DNA of 64,000 bases, from positions 9,499,501 through 9,563,500 of the forward strand of contig JABWDB010000007.1 of NCBI GenBank assembly GCA_019614645.1. The letters are read 5' to 3'. Below the pieces are notes generated by a model. The model had not been told where the DNA came from. It saw only the letters and a list, made by a program, of their open reading frames with translations, and did no database searches. A program made the translations under genes and the position numbers. Origin of the DNA: Stratiolaelaps scimitus. Taxonomy: Eukaryota; Arthropoda; Arachnida; Mesostigmata; Laelapidae. Shown here one piece after another: positions 50,482-61,900 of the stretch. Each line of letters opens with the position of its first letter. Positions within the stretch are counted from its first letter, which is position 1.

Positions 50482-53400
50482 CTGCAGCGTAGAAAAACAA
50501 CAGAAACAACTGAGAGTGTTTGTGTCAAACTCCAAACATACCTCCCTCTTGATACTTTTTCTGTTATGTATAAATATTTATATATGTATTATATATATAT
50601 ATATATATATATATGTATTCCATACTCTTCTTCATAAACCGCTGTACGCAGTGGTCTCTGTCAAATTGTGGTTCAATCTAATCATAATGCTGCCGGGGAT
50701 CCGGCTATTAATTAGTAGCTGTTTGATATTCCCCGGTGCTAATTGCTAATCCAATTCTCGCCCCAGTGGAGTAGTGAGCGCTTGGTTGTACAACCTCATC
50801 AACGATCACGGTGATAGCTACATAATACGATTAATATCTGGACGACACTTGGAGGCCCGCACCTACAGCGAATAAAGAGGGAGAAAATAAAGCATGAAGT
50901 TGTCCTACCTTCGCAGAACTTCACTGACGAGGTCCCGAGCTGCCTCGTCGATGTTCGTGTTAGTCTTTGCCGAGGTGAGATGCCACGAATGGAAATAGTT
51001 CGTCTCGCAGAAGTGCTTCATCTTTGCTTGATTAATTCCGTCGCCTTTATTCAGGTCACACCTGCTCAGACGATGACAGCGGTAGATCGTAAAAAACTGA
51101 CGAATAAGCATCAATCTCAGGGCGACCAATCTACAAGGCTAGTAGTTTATGCTATCATAATTAGGCTTAGGGATAACCATATTTCATAGGTATTTAAAGT
51201 TCGCAGCAAAGCGTTTTTGCTCATTGAGTCTGAGAATCGAGCGCCAGAAGCACGCGTCCTAGTCAACATACACCTAGACATATTCGGGCCATTAATGACA
51301 CGACGTAGAATAAATAGATTCATTCATACTTATTCGCTAGTAGAACACAGGGTATTGGGGATCCATCAGCTAGATGAACCTTGGCATCGAGATCTGTTTT
51401 CCATTTGAGAACAGCCTCAAACGTAGCACCTCGGGTTGAGTCGAAGACTACAAATGCACCCACCGCCTCCTTGTAATACACCCGGGTCATGTTGCCGAAT
51501 CGTTCTTGACCTGCAAAACGAAATTACACAGATATGCCTCACTGAATATTTACTCACTCATTACAGACATTGTTAATAATAATAATAATAATAATAGTAA
51601 TAATGATTCATAGCGCAGGACGACGTAGTTCGATGGTGCCATCTTTAGCACCGCGTATCAATGTCCGTCTTCCAACCTCTCCTCCCATCTGCTGTTCCAC
51701 CTCGACGAACTTGACCGCACCGAACAGCCAGCCGTTAGGTGACGCACGTTTAACACACGTGTCGCCAACTCCTCGATAGAAACATTATCGGAAAACGTCG
51801 ACATATGTCAAATTACATGTTGCCCCCAACTTCTTTTCCACAGCCTCTCTACAAGGTTTACTATGGTCACGTCAGTACGCGCGTAGCGTATAGCACATAC
51901 GCCGGAGCGTTTTATTCAATGCCGCTATTTAAGATCTCTCTCTCTCTCTCTTCTCTCTCTTCTCTTTCTCACTAACATGTACACTATTTGATCTTCTCTG
52001 CCTTCTGCTATTTCGTACGCGATACCTATTATTATTACTGTCTCTCTCTCATTTCGTTAGCCCGCTGCCGCCGTGGTTATCTGTGCTTTGCCATGCTCCG
52101 CGATGCTGTGTAGCTCAGTTGGCAGTGAGTCGTCGGTCTGTCAGCTTCCATCTAGTGATATGGTTGTTGCGAGCTAATAATGTTTAATATGGCTTCCATT
52201 TGTTAAAAATAATGACCGTGTCGTTCTTCATCTCCGCTGCTTTCGTTCGGCCGTCAACTTCTTCATATTTTCCTCTTTCGTCTATTTATTTTTCGTTTCG
52301 ATGTATTATAATACATAATGTCCATGTACACCTTGTCGCAACTGGCGGCATATTAGCTTCAGGCCAGATCCGCGGAGAACTCCCGCGGACGTCGTTGTCG
52401 TCGCTAGCAGATGTGGCCCGCGTGTGCGAGTACTCGCCATCCCGCCACCGGTGAGCGAACAATTATCAGCATCCGTCTGACTCCACGGTGCGTCTTACGC
52501 GGCAGCGACAACGGCAGCAGCTGCAGCAGCAGCTTTGTGCAAGCACAAAAGTGCATGCTGCTGCTGCTGCTGCTGTAGCGATCAATACGCGCCGGCGCCG
52601 AGGGCACCGTCTGTTGGGCGAATGGAAGGTTCTCCGCCGCTGCCGCCGCCGTCATATCCGTAGCGATTGGTGGTCGGTGGTCGTCAGATGGCTCAATTAG
52701 AGTCGCCGCCTTCGCCGCCGTTTCAGCGATTTCTCGACCCCTTCTCGGGGGTGACGCGCCGACAGCATCTCTCCTGTTTCCAGCGACCACCGTCACCACT
52801 ACCACGGATGCTGGTTGTAGCCCAGGTGGTGGTGGCGACGGTGATGATCGTGGTGATGGTAGCAATGGTGCTGAAAGCATTGACGTTAGCGGCGACTACA
52901 GCAGCAACAGTGGCACCTGCCATAGATGTGACAGTGATAGGGTGTTGGGAATCATGTCTAAATAAATTTGAGAGATATGGAGACAAGTTGATCTGAGAGA
53001 AGTTTGTTATTATTATTATTGTTGTTGTTGTTGTTGCTGCTGCTGCTGCTGTTGTGTCATATATCTATGTTAATAGTGCTATTCAGCGCATACAAGTATG
53101 TTTAGCTGTTCAACTTGAAAAAGAGACAAGTGAGGCCGGTGCATGCATGATATCTGCGTACACAATCAAGGTTGTTGAGGACCAAGCTTAACTAAAGGTA
53201 TTCCCCCTGGTGACTCTGAAGACATACTGAATAAGTGGTTCCACGCCGTGGGTGAAGTTAAACAAATACATTAAAAATAAACTAAATCTGCATACACAAC
53301 AACAACGACAACAAAATGATCGAAGCCAAGCAAACTCATCGAGAGTCCTGACTGTCCAATGCCGACGTCGGTTTTTCAAATTCAAATTCGCCTAAGCATA

Positions 53401-55936
53401 CACTAAGTGTATTTACTTGAACCGTACATATTTACATTGACAGCGTATGCCAGAGGTCCAACCGAGCTCTTTCCAACAACAACACTATCAGCTAAGCACT
53501 ATTCTAAGGTTATATTGTTTGACAACTGCTTCAATGGATGGTTACAATACAAACCGGCAATATCCCAGAGCTGAAGTCGGACGACAGTGTTCTCATCCCA
53601 TTGAATGACCTTGAGGGCGAAGTCGACGCCGATGGTTGCCCTATAGTGTTCACTGAAGATCTTGTGCACATAGCGACGAATGATTGAGGTTTTGCCTGTG
53701 CCCAATTCGCCGATCACCAGAACCTGAACATGACAATAAACGACTATCGATTAACAGCCTGCGTTGCAAGTTGCATCTAACATCAACAATTGAGGTAAAT
53801 GTGTACGCTCTAGCATCTGCAGAACACGATTTGTAAAAAGTAGCCTCACTCTAATAAATAATACCAGGAGTACAGTCAAAGGGTAGATTTGAGGTCACAA
53901 AGAAAAGTAGGTCTACAGTATTACAGACAGTCGAGTGAGGAACACGCACGGTACTAAATATAATCTATGTTGTGAAGCAATCGTTGATAATAATAATAAT
54001 AATAATAATCGCATTATAATAATGGTTATGTGCGTATACTGTTGCTTAGGAATAGTTGTTAACGTATCTATCTTACACTCCCTTTCAAAGAGATAATATA
54101 CTAATATACTTCAATGTGATCCCACTACTTCGAAGCCAGATTTGTCTCCCTTTCTTTGGGTATGAAGTGCTTCCATGTGCATGGGTCTAAGTGCACCTCT
54201 TCTATCATAGAGAAATCGACTGCTTAACATATAGAGATATATAGGCCCGAACTATTAATGGTCCTAAACAGTTTTTTGGACCGAGTTGACAATTATCAAC
54301 ATTGCAGTTTCGGATATAGCACCATCTGTACTTATAGACGATGGAGTCGTGGAGAGACACGGGGTGGAACAGACGACAGGGTTCGCCCAAGGGGATAACC
54401 TAAGTCCGTTGCTTTTTTCTCTCCTCATCAGCGACCTTCCATCATGTATTAAACAGCGCCACCCATCAGTGAGCCTCATTTTATACGCAGACGACCTCGT
54501 TATGTACTGCAGGAGCAGATTTCATCTCCAGCAAGCGTTGACAACCCTAAATATCTATGTAACCGATATCGGGCTTCAGATCAATAAAGCCAAGACTGTG
54601 GCAATGAAGTTTCGAAAAGGGGGAAGGCTTTGCGAGACGGACGCGTTCCGATTAGACAGAGAGCGACTGCAAATAGTTAATTCGTTTACATACCTCGGAC
54701 TAACTATAACAACAACAGGCAAGTCATTCGCCCCGCATGTTGAAGAGCGAGCCAGGAAAGCGTTGATCGCAGTACACACAATCGAGCGACCTCAACGGTT
54801 ATCGGTGGACATAGCCCTCAAATTATTTAACCTGAAGATCTCGCCTATAGCTACATATGGAATCCAGGTTGTCTGGGACAAACTCACTTGCCGGGATCTG
54901 ACCACCTTAGACAGAGTTAAACCGGCGTTCCTGAAAGCGGTACTTGGATTGCACGCGACGGCCCGAAATCGAATTGTCTATCTGCTGACCGACACACCGT
55001 CATTCGTAGAAGAAGTCCGCGAAACTTTCAATCTCCCAGAAACAGAAAGTTATCGTACGTTCATTGACTGCCAAAATAGGAAGAAGAGTGAGGTGGACCC
55101 TTTATTTTCTATGACGCCGGCCATGACAGATGACACTTGGAAACTTAGCGGCAGAGTAAACAGACACCATATCACTAGGTTCGCCGTACACGGCTTCCAC
55201 CACCTTGTATGTCAATCCGAGGGATACCACGACGCAAATGATCGCTGTAAATGTAAATTCTGCGGATCTAAATGTTGTAAATATCATGCGGGCGAGTGCA
55301 ATCAAATAAGATCACTGAACCATTTGATGAAATTGAGTGTAGATAATAACAACAACAACGACCGAACTCTCGCCACAGCCACTGGCGAAAGCACGTTGTA
55401 ACATATTTATAAACCACCACACTGTTTGTAAAATAGGTATATTATAATATTACACAACTCGTGTGAATAAAAAGAGATATATATATATAGCACCATCTAT
55501 TGGAAAGCACTTCAGTACTTTTGTATGGAGAGTAACTACTTTAGGGTATATTTTTTAAGTGATCAGTGTCAGGCTAACATTATATAAGTTAAGATTTTGT
55601 GATATTTTTCACATTGCTTTCACAATCAGGGTGAATCCCTGTCCGGGAACGGGTACCAGGTCGACGTGTTAGATCCCGTGAATCCGAACACGGATCCAAT
55701 ATATGTATGCGTCTATTGTACACAACTCGTTATGGCACATTAGTGCCACCTCCGTAAAGCTATCTGAGTGTTTTGAATTCGTTCATTTGATTCGAGACAT
55801 ATTATACATGTACAGCTTCGATGAAGCCACGACGCACCAGCGCATCATCATACAGCGTAATGAATGGTGATGTCACTCGTCAATTTACCTTATATAGCAG
55901 TTCTCGAGGCTCAACAGCTGACGTTGCCATGTTCAT
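50361..55936 (-). CDS. Rab32: Rab32/Rab38-family small GTPase, complete five-exon coding region
   Basis: The coding join is 55936-55889, 53723-53555, 51510-51330, 51061-50909, 50481-50361 on the minus strand: 672 nt, 223 residues plus stop. Every junction is GT-AG and every phase matches (0, 1, 2, 2). The product has a P-loop GELGTGKT (residues 21-28), switch region [13 protein letters not shown] (43-55), WDIAGQERFG (69-78), NKCD (132-135), TSAK (162-165) and a terminal Cys-Cys. The Ile-Ala-Gly form of the G3 box, followed by [14 protein letters not shown], is typical of Rab32/38/29 rather than other Rabs; lightoid is the fly member. Such proteins are geranylgeranylated membrane switches that direct cargo to lysosome-related organelles, pigment granules and autophagosomes. 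The length equals the family norm. The start is the first ATG after an in-frame TAA at 56023-56021; the ATG two codons later, followed by GCA, is an alternative. Intron sizes are 2165, 2044, 268 and 427 nt. Confidence 0.95.
50590..50614. repeat. (AT)n microsatellite upstream of the Rab32 last exon
   Basis: A pure AT run in Rab32 intron 4, about 110 nt from the acceptor of the last exon. Confidence 0.95.
50909..51061 (-). CDS. Rab32: Rab32 coding exon 4 (G4/G5 boxes)
   Basis: The exon starts with the G that completes Lys133, after acceptor gagcag, and encodes [18 protein letters not shown], a W-x-x-TSAK G5 box, and [15 protein letters not shown]. This matches the Rab32 pattern of an insert after NKCD followed by an aromatic-rich strand. 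It ends with AG at donor gtagga (phase 2). Confidence 0.95.
51330..51510 (-). CDS. Rab32: Rab32 coding exon 3 (switch II to NK of the G4 box)
   Basis: The exon follows acceptor ttttgcag and ends with AA before donor gtatga. Its first two bases complete Gly73, after which [19 protein letters not shown], a VVFD strand and the PIPCVLLAN segment follow. The 59 internal codons contain no stop. The split Lys133 codon (AA|G) is completed by the next exon. Confidence 0.95.
51934..51970. repeat. (CT)n pyrimidine tract in Rab32 intron 2
   Basis: An almost pure CT/TTCT tract on the plus strand; the Rab32 pre-mRNA, transcribed from the minus strand, would carry it as GA. Confidence 0.95.
52105..52175 (+). 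mobile_element. tRNA-derived SINE head, in Rab32 intron 2
   Basis: TGTAGCTCAGTTGGCAG at 52109-52125 is an almost perfect tRNA A box (pol III promoter). The downstream sequence does not fold as a tRNA and its B box is decayed (around ggttgttgcgagc), which favours a SINE or tRNA relic over a working tRNA gene. Confidence 0.4.
53007..53053. repeat. compound triplet tract (TTA)n(TTG)n(CTG)n in Rab32 intron 2
   Basis: TTA repeats pass without a break into TTG and then CTG repeats over about 47 bp. Each block differs from the next by one base, suggesting conversion within one expanding triplet array. Confidence 0.95.
53555..53723 (-). CDS. Rab32: Rab32 coding exon 2 (P-loop and switch I)
   Basis: The exon starts at GTT after acceptor tgttcag and ends at GCC G before donor gtttgt, leaving phase 1. 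It encodes residues 17-72 plus the first base of Gly73: [13 protein letters not shown], the switch I block with Thr46, and LQLWDIAG. Reading past the donor runs into non-homologous residues and a stop, which places the exon end. Confidence 0.95.
54250..55485 (+). mobile_element. 5'-truncated non-LTR retrotransposon in Rab32 intron 1
   Basis: The insert contains the 3' half of a reverse transcriptase ORF, an AATAAA at 55466-55471, and a short GATATAT tail. Neither an apurinic-type endonuclease nor RT motif A is visible to the left of 54286. Loss of the 5' end is the usual outcome of target-primed reverse transcription. The element lies antisense to the host gene within its 2165-nt first intron. 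The left boundary is approximate and I could not find a convincing target-site duplication. Confidence 0.75.
54286..55401 (+). CDS. non-LTR reverse transcriptase, C-terminal half
   Basis: The 371-codon frame holds RT motifs in order: motif [16 protein letters not shown] (30-44), motif [12 protein letters not shown] (64-74), motif D around [13 protein letters not shown] (97-109) and motif [11 protein letters not shown] (132-141). A thumb-like region follows, and then a cysteine/histidine cluster (about 321-338, [18 protein letters not shown]) that may bind zinc. The first codon listed is TTG; the frame remains open seven codons further left to a TAA, and motif A is missing, so this is a truncated product rather than a full protein. 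The absence of internal stops across 1.1 kb suggests a fairly recent insertion. The clade (R1, Jockey, CR1 or other) cannot be settled by eye. Confidence 0.85.
   Translation: MTIINIAVSDIAPSVLIDDGVVERHGVEQTTGFAQGDNLSPLLFSLLISDLPSCIKQRHPSVSLILYADDLVMYCRSRFHLQQALTTLNIYVTDIGLQINKAKTVAMKFRKGGRLCETDAFRLDRERLQIVNSFTYLGLTITTTGKSFAPHVEERARKALIAVHTIERPQRLSVDIALKLFNLKISPIATYGIQVVWDKLTCRDLTTLDRVKPAFLKAVLGLHATARNRIVYLLTDTPSFVEEVRETFNLPETESYRTFIDCQNRKKSEVDPLFSMTPAMTDDTWKLSGRVNRHHITRFAVHGFHHLVCQSEGYHDANDRCKCKFCGSKCCKYHAGECNQIRSLNHLMKLSVDNNNNNDRTLATATGESTL
55889..55936 (-). CDS. Rab32: Rab32 coding exon 1
   Basis: This exon encodes [16 protein letters not shown] and ends in phase 0 at donor gtaaat. The variable N-terminus followed by R-E-x-L-x-K just before the first beta strand is the layout expected of Rab32 proteins. 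Upstream the frame stays open for 28 codons without an ATG and then meets TAA at 56023-56021, so translation cannot begin further out in this exon. I saw no clear TATA box. Confidence 0.85.
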
Positions 55937-58900
55937 AGGCTGGAGCAGCACTGGAACCAATGAATCGCGAGACGGTCTCCTGGAATAACACCAATGGCCG
56001 TTATGGAAATTATTCCTGAATTATTATGCCTTACGACGGATGCGTATGCGCGCTCGTGTGGAAGATTCACCAATGATTTTTTTTCTTATATTAATAATCA
56101 CCCAGAGCAGATTTGGTCGCATTTTTGACATTCATCAAGTTTGTACCAAATGAGACCCTTTACACATGCATACACTACGGTGTCACATCATTGGTCTGGC
56201 TAATATGGGATTTTTTTTAACTGCGCGCCTACTTATAATAGTTATGAAGATTGAAAGGAAACCTCCCTTGACATCTTCCTCGAGCTGATATTTAACTAAT
56301 TTATTCATCTAAGCGTGGACTGCTAGCCACCTTAAACGTGACACACAGATCTGAAGTCAGTCCGTCAAACAGATGCGGCCTCCCCTGCATACAGATGACC
56401 AAAGCTCGAACATTTCGAACAGGCAAACATGAGCGGACGCACACAGCCATTCAGGTCCAAACTATCGTTGTCAGCAGCCACACGCAACTTTGCGCCGAAT
56501 TGTGCCACACTGAAGAAATCACAACATCACTCACACCCACGTATGTACCAGCGCTCCGCTGATCCTCATCAGGTACAGCGTCTTTACGGCAACATGTACA
56601 AACTCACCGTGATGGAAACGGCTGCATACTTCGCGGTGGCTGTGAACGACGCGAACGTAGACTAGAACAAAGCGAATTAAGCAGCAGGGGACAACAGCGA
56701 GAAAGCTCAATGACGACGACAAGCAACAACTGCGCTAACCGCGTTTCGCCAAATTTGTGATCCGACCCTGTGGGAAGCGCGGAGGAAGGTTCGACATTGC
56801 GACCTGATATGAATCAACTGGTAGAATCGATTAGAACGGGGTCAGATGACGCTCGCCGGTCAAACGATAAATCGATAAGGGACACAGCGCGACAACTGAA
56901 TGGAATTTTTGAGCATCGGCTGCACCCGCTCGCTAATGAGGACTGCGTCAGGCGATAGTAAGCGTTGACAAGCCGCCTGCCGACGATATGACATATGCCG
57001 GCCGACTAGGTTATCTACTCAGTATCTGCGTCTGAGCAATGTAGAACAAAAACGTGCACAGTTGACGGAGAGATCTACAAAGTTGAACCCTGAGGACCCT
57101 GCGCGGGCGGGAGGGGGGTGTCGTTTAACCGCACATGCGCATGGGTAACGAGCTCCTCTTGAGCATGATGTCACCCTGACATACAATCTTTGGTGTGGAG
57201 TGCTCGAAACAAGTATTTGCAGGCTCTCGGAAAGTTTCGGACTGCACCCGATCGACAAACAGCGACAGCAAATGAAACAGTTTCAAACAGTTCGCTAGAC
57301 TTCGTTCGAATCTTCCATGCGTAGTAGGGTTAACTAAGTGAAAAATTTCCGGGCTGACTAACAGCCTTAAGCGTTTCACGTCTACGGCATAATTGCTTTC
57401 GGCATTGCTTCATAAGACGGACGGATGCGTAGCTTTTCAACAAAATCGCAAAATGACCGCTGTTGACAGCCGTGTTTTTGCTTCATCGTTTCTGGCGTAC
57501 ACAACGATCGATTGCTTTTCTAATCGAAACCATGTTTCAGTGCACGGTTTGAATTTTCCCGTTGGAAGCTTTTGTTAGAGTTTAGGCATATCTCTAACCT
57601 GTGAAAATCATTCTCACTCGGCTGTTCTGTGGCATCATGGTGTCTATGGACCCCTTCGCAGTAGGCTAACGTCCCTTAGGGTTTCAGTAACAGATTCTAC
57701 TAGCGTTTTACGTGGGACCGTTCAGCTGATCGCACTTCTTCGAAGATCGCCTCAAGGATCATCAGCATTGAATCGCGTACTCTCATGCACTGTTCTATCT
57801 ATCGCAGGTTACTAGAAGCGAATTAATACACAAAAGTGTTATCAACAACGAAGCGTTTTCTGCGGTCCGATGTTTTCTCCTCATTTTCCAATTTCGTCGC
57901 AAGTGATTAATAGCTTACTATTATTGCGCAAGCTGCAACTGATAAATGAGATAGACAATTGGCCTCAATTCGGTGCGGATAATCAAATCCGCTCGGGCGG
58001 GCGCACACAAGTGGACGCGAGCGATCTAACTAACTTTGACAGATTAGTCTTCATATTATTCTATAGCTATTACAACCCGCACCAGGTTGTATATTGTATG
58101 ATGGCGTATGTTTATTAGAATGACAATAGTTGTTGTCGACGGCAGAGCTCAGCGTCAAATCTAACAACAGCAACAACAACAGCAGCAGACAACTACTGAC
58201 GAAGAAAATACCGTAGTAGCATCTGATGCTGCTGATAGCGATGATTGCGAAGAAGCAATAGAATAGAAAACACCATCAGGCCAGGGCTGACGGGCGACAA
58301 TGGTCATCATTACCACCCCTAGCTAATGATGATCGTGATTTTGATGAACGCCGAAGAGCAACAACAACAATAACAGCAGCAACAACAACGCCAACAATAC
58401 GACAACAATTACATCTGTCGTCTGTTTAAATGTCGCGCGCGATCTCTTTTCCTCTGTGTGTGTCCATTTCTGGCCGTCCGCCGGTCTCTCTCTTCCTCTC
58501 TCTCTCTCTCTCTCTGCCTGTTTGGCGTTGGCCGGCCCGCGTTTGTATCTGACCTCGAGTGGTAGAGTGGCATCGCTAAATTTGCCATCGCAGTCGAAAA
58601 CGAACTGCAACAAACGGCAATATTATTACTAGCACTAGCAGCAGAGGAAATAAAGATAGAGAGAGAGAAGAGGCAGCAACGACAACAATAGGGCTGCGTA
58701 GACGCTGGCTGGGCTGGCCAAGCTGATGGTAACCCCCTGATGCTCCTGCGTAGATGCTCTGCTCTCCTACAGTTGCTCGGTGACAGTTGTTTGCAGCGAC
58801 TGGACTACGCTCCGCCTACTCTCGTTCGTATCGCCAACCTTCCTCCTTGAGTCCTTCGTTCCTGCCTCCCCACCTACCTACCTTCGTATCTATCTATTGT

Positions 58901-61900
58901 ATCGATATGTCTACTATGGGTGTTGGATGCTACTTTTCTCTTTGTCCTCACTTCTCGGGTGTGTCACCGCACCTCCAGCGGACACCACCATCGTTCTCAA
59001 GATCGTTACGATTGCGTCTGCACCACGGCACGGCACGGCACCCGGGGAAGACGGGTTGTGGCGGGAGACTCGACCACCACGAGGCTGCTTTGCTCGACGC
59101 TCGGATATAGGGCTGCGTTCCAGTGCCATAGCAGACCCTTGTCTGGATTTGTTGTTGTCGGAGCTCGGACGGAGAGGCGGCCGGGGACGAGCCGACCCAG
59201 ACAACACTTCCACCGTAGTAAACTACAAGAACGAGCGCCAGCCCAACACGACGTCGACGACAACCGCGACAACGACAGCAGCAGCAGCAACAACAACGAC
59301 GACAACAGCAACAATAGCAGCTAGAGAGATGGACTACGACACTTGGCCAAAGTTTATCTAGCATTCGCTCATTTGTCGCTGTTGACCCGTTGTATGTTCG
59401 TGTCCCTCTGCCTGTTGGCTGTCCGGTTTACCATCAGTAATAGCTAATGGCTCATTCGCCCGGGCCACAGCCGCCGGTCGCCGTCCGAGGAGAATACAAA
59501 TGTAGTTTCTGCACATTTCTTTCTAGTTGGCGGCGATGAGTGAACAACAACAGCAGTAGCAGCAGCAGCAGCAGCAAGATAAAAGTGCAGCGCTTCGAAG
59601 CTGCTGCAGCAGCATCAGCAGCAGGTTAGCTGCAAAAACAGTCATGAGCGGGTCAAATTCTAATACATCTAGTTGGACTACGAAGGCTACGCTACGAACT
59701 ACACCGAGTGGTGGCAGCGTTTAGTAGTCGACTAGTGTAGTGTGCAGATATGAATCAACAACATCTTTGCAACGGGGCGCGTACAGACCTAGAAATTGGA
59801 GCGCGACCGTAGTTCATTAGCAGGGTATGAACGACAACGAATCTGAGGGTCCGTCGTTCCGTCTGTTCCCGAGAGACCGAGAAGATGTCGCGCGTCCGCG
59901 AGAGAGAAAGGGAGAGAGAGACAGGGATCAAGAAGCATACGTAGAACATGAGTCAGGTCGACTCAAATGTCGTCAGCGTCCACTGGCACATATGCATCAA
60001 TGCAGCGGCAGGTAAAAATCCAAATCTAGGCATAGCACACTGGCCTCGAACAAACAACAACAACAACGACCGCGACAACGCCAGCAACAACAGCAACAAC
60101 AACAACAGCAACTGAATGCTCAACTCTACTCACCAAACGGGGACCGCCACCAATCGTGTACGGCGTGTCACCAGTTTTCATGGGGAACATTTCGTCTGCA
60201 CTCTCAAAAAATGAAAATCAAATCAAAAACAAATATTTTGAAAATGTTTGCTCGTTGTCCCGCCGTCGTTTTGTTTCGCTATTTTTTTTTTGTATTTCGT
60301 TGTCTGTCGGCGACGCATATGTCCGAAGCATCGTGCCCTCATGTCGTCGCGGACCATACGCGGACCGCTGAGGCGTGCGAGCATGGAGCACTGTTCTCAG
60401 TAGACAAGGGAAAGGGGTCAACTTCGTGTAGTGGTCATTACGACAATTCCTCATCCATTCCTGCTCTCTTCAACTGTCGGACTTCAACGCTAACGCACGC
60501 ACAGATACACAATGACATCACACTGAGAGCGCATCTCCGTCTCGAACACAGTCGGTTCTGCCGGTTTGGCAGCGGCGGCGGTGGCGGCTTTGTGTCTTGC
60601 CGTATGTGTCATTCAGGCGGCTGCGATCCGAAGCCACTCGGCGCCGCCTTTTCGACTCTTGCATGGCAATGAAAAGAGGCATTTGACAACTTCGTTAATG
60701 CCGCTACTGCTGCTGCTCATGATGCCATTTGGCATAATGTCTGGCATTAACAGTGAAATAGATTTAAGGAAAGTCGAATGCAATTGCCCGCCGGACAAGA
60801 AATTACCTTAGTGTTCGGCAGCCTCATGATGGAATATGTGTTGAAAGCAAGAACACACAGCAATTTGGTTTTTTGTTGTCCTCTATGGCGGGCAATTAAC
60901 TACGGGAGACATATTTCAAATAGAGCATGCTGCTTCCCCACAGTGATAACAGTGGCCACTCGTACAATATACATACTATAGTTGTTACTAACAACGACCA
61001 CTGCTGCCACTTAATACCAGCGACCGCCGTCTGGTCAATAGTCGTTGGCTCTCATTACTATTTTTTTTTGTTTCACATCATCGTCTGTTTTGAGTCGGGT
61101 TGCGCCACCACCATTCATTGTTCGGAACAATCGTACTCACGGGCCACACAGATCCACATACATATGAGGTGGTACGCAACGAGGCTGTATGTATATCACT
61201 ATGATACCGTTATACCGAAAGCGAACACCAGGACGATTTCTGGCGGGCGTATCCGATATAATCTCTATATCAGTGATAAATTTAGTGGGAGTAAACAGCC
61301 AATGTCTTATAACTACTATGTTGCGATCAGTTCAGCGAAGACACTCGACAAGAAATTGGGATACGAGTATATGGGATATCAGTCGGCAGACTATGCACAG
61401 TGATAGAATTGTGATAGTAATAATAGTCATGGTAATAGCAACAGCAGCAGCAGCGCAAGTGCGTAAGACGAGAAGACCACCCCTCTCATCGTTCACGATG
61501 AAGAAAGCGAACGATCTATCTGGTCGTGGTCCAGGCTGTGGATCGATCGATGTCGACCGTTTGATTGTGCCCGTCTGGAGCACGTGTTTGTAATACAATG
61601 TTGCAAGATGATGTATGATAACTGAAGTCAACATGTTCCGAAACTTGTAATGTTCCGGCGTCATCAGTCGATACGTATTCAGAATGTACCGTATCTTTCA
61701 CACGTCCACCTACTCTGGCCCTGGTTGACAGCCACTGAGATGGCCTTCGCTGTTACTGGCCTCAGACGAGACGGTGGTTGCAATTCGGACAATGTTCGAT
61801 ATAGCAGATGTACAACAATTTGGTCTCCGTTCTGCGATTTCGGAACACTTGCCGAACTAGATACAGATCGATGTACATTACAGAAAGTTTCATCGAAAAC

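Noticed and set aside
52404..52996. ORFs of 158 and 109 codons in opposite orientations.
   Set aside because: They lie within Rab32 intron 2 in triplet-rich DNA with Pro/Ser/Ala/Val low complexity, and no splice logic links them to a gene.
58780..59364. Long ORFs on both strands, up to 193 codons.
   Set aside because: Four or more frames are open at once in CAG/CCG-type triplet DNA, which is compositional rather than coding.
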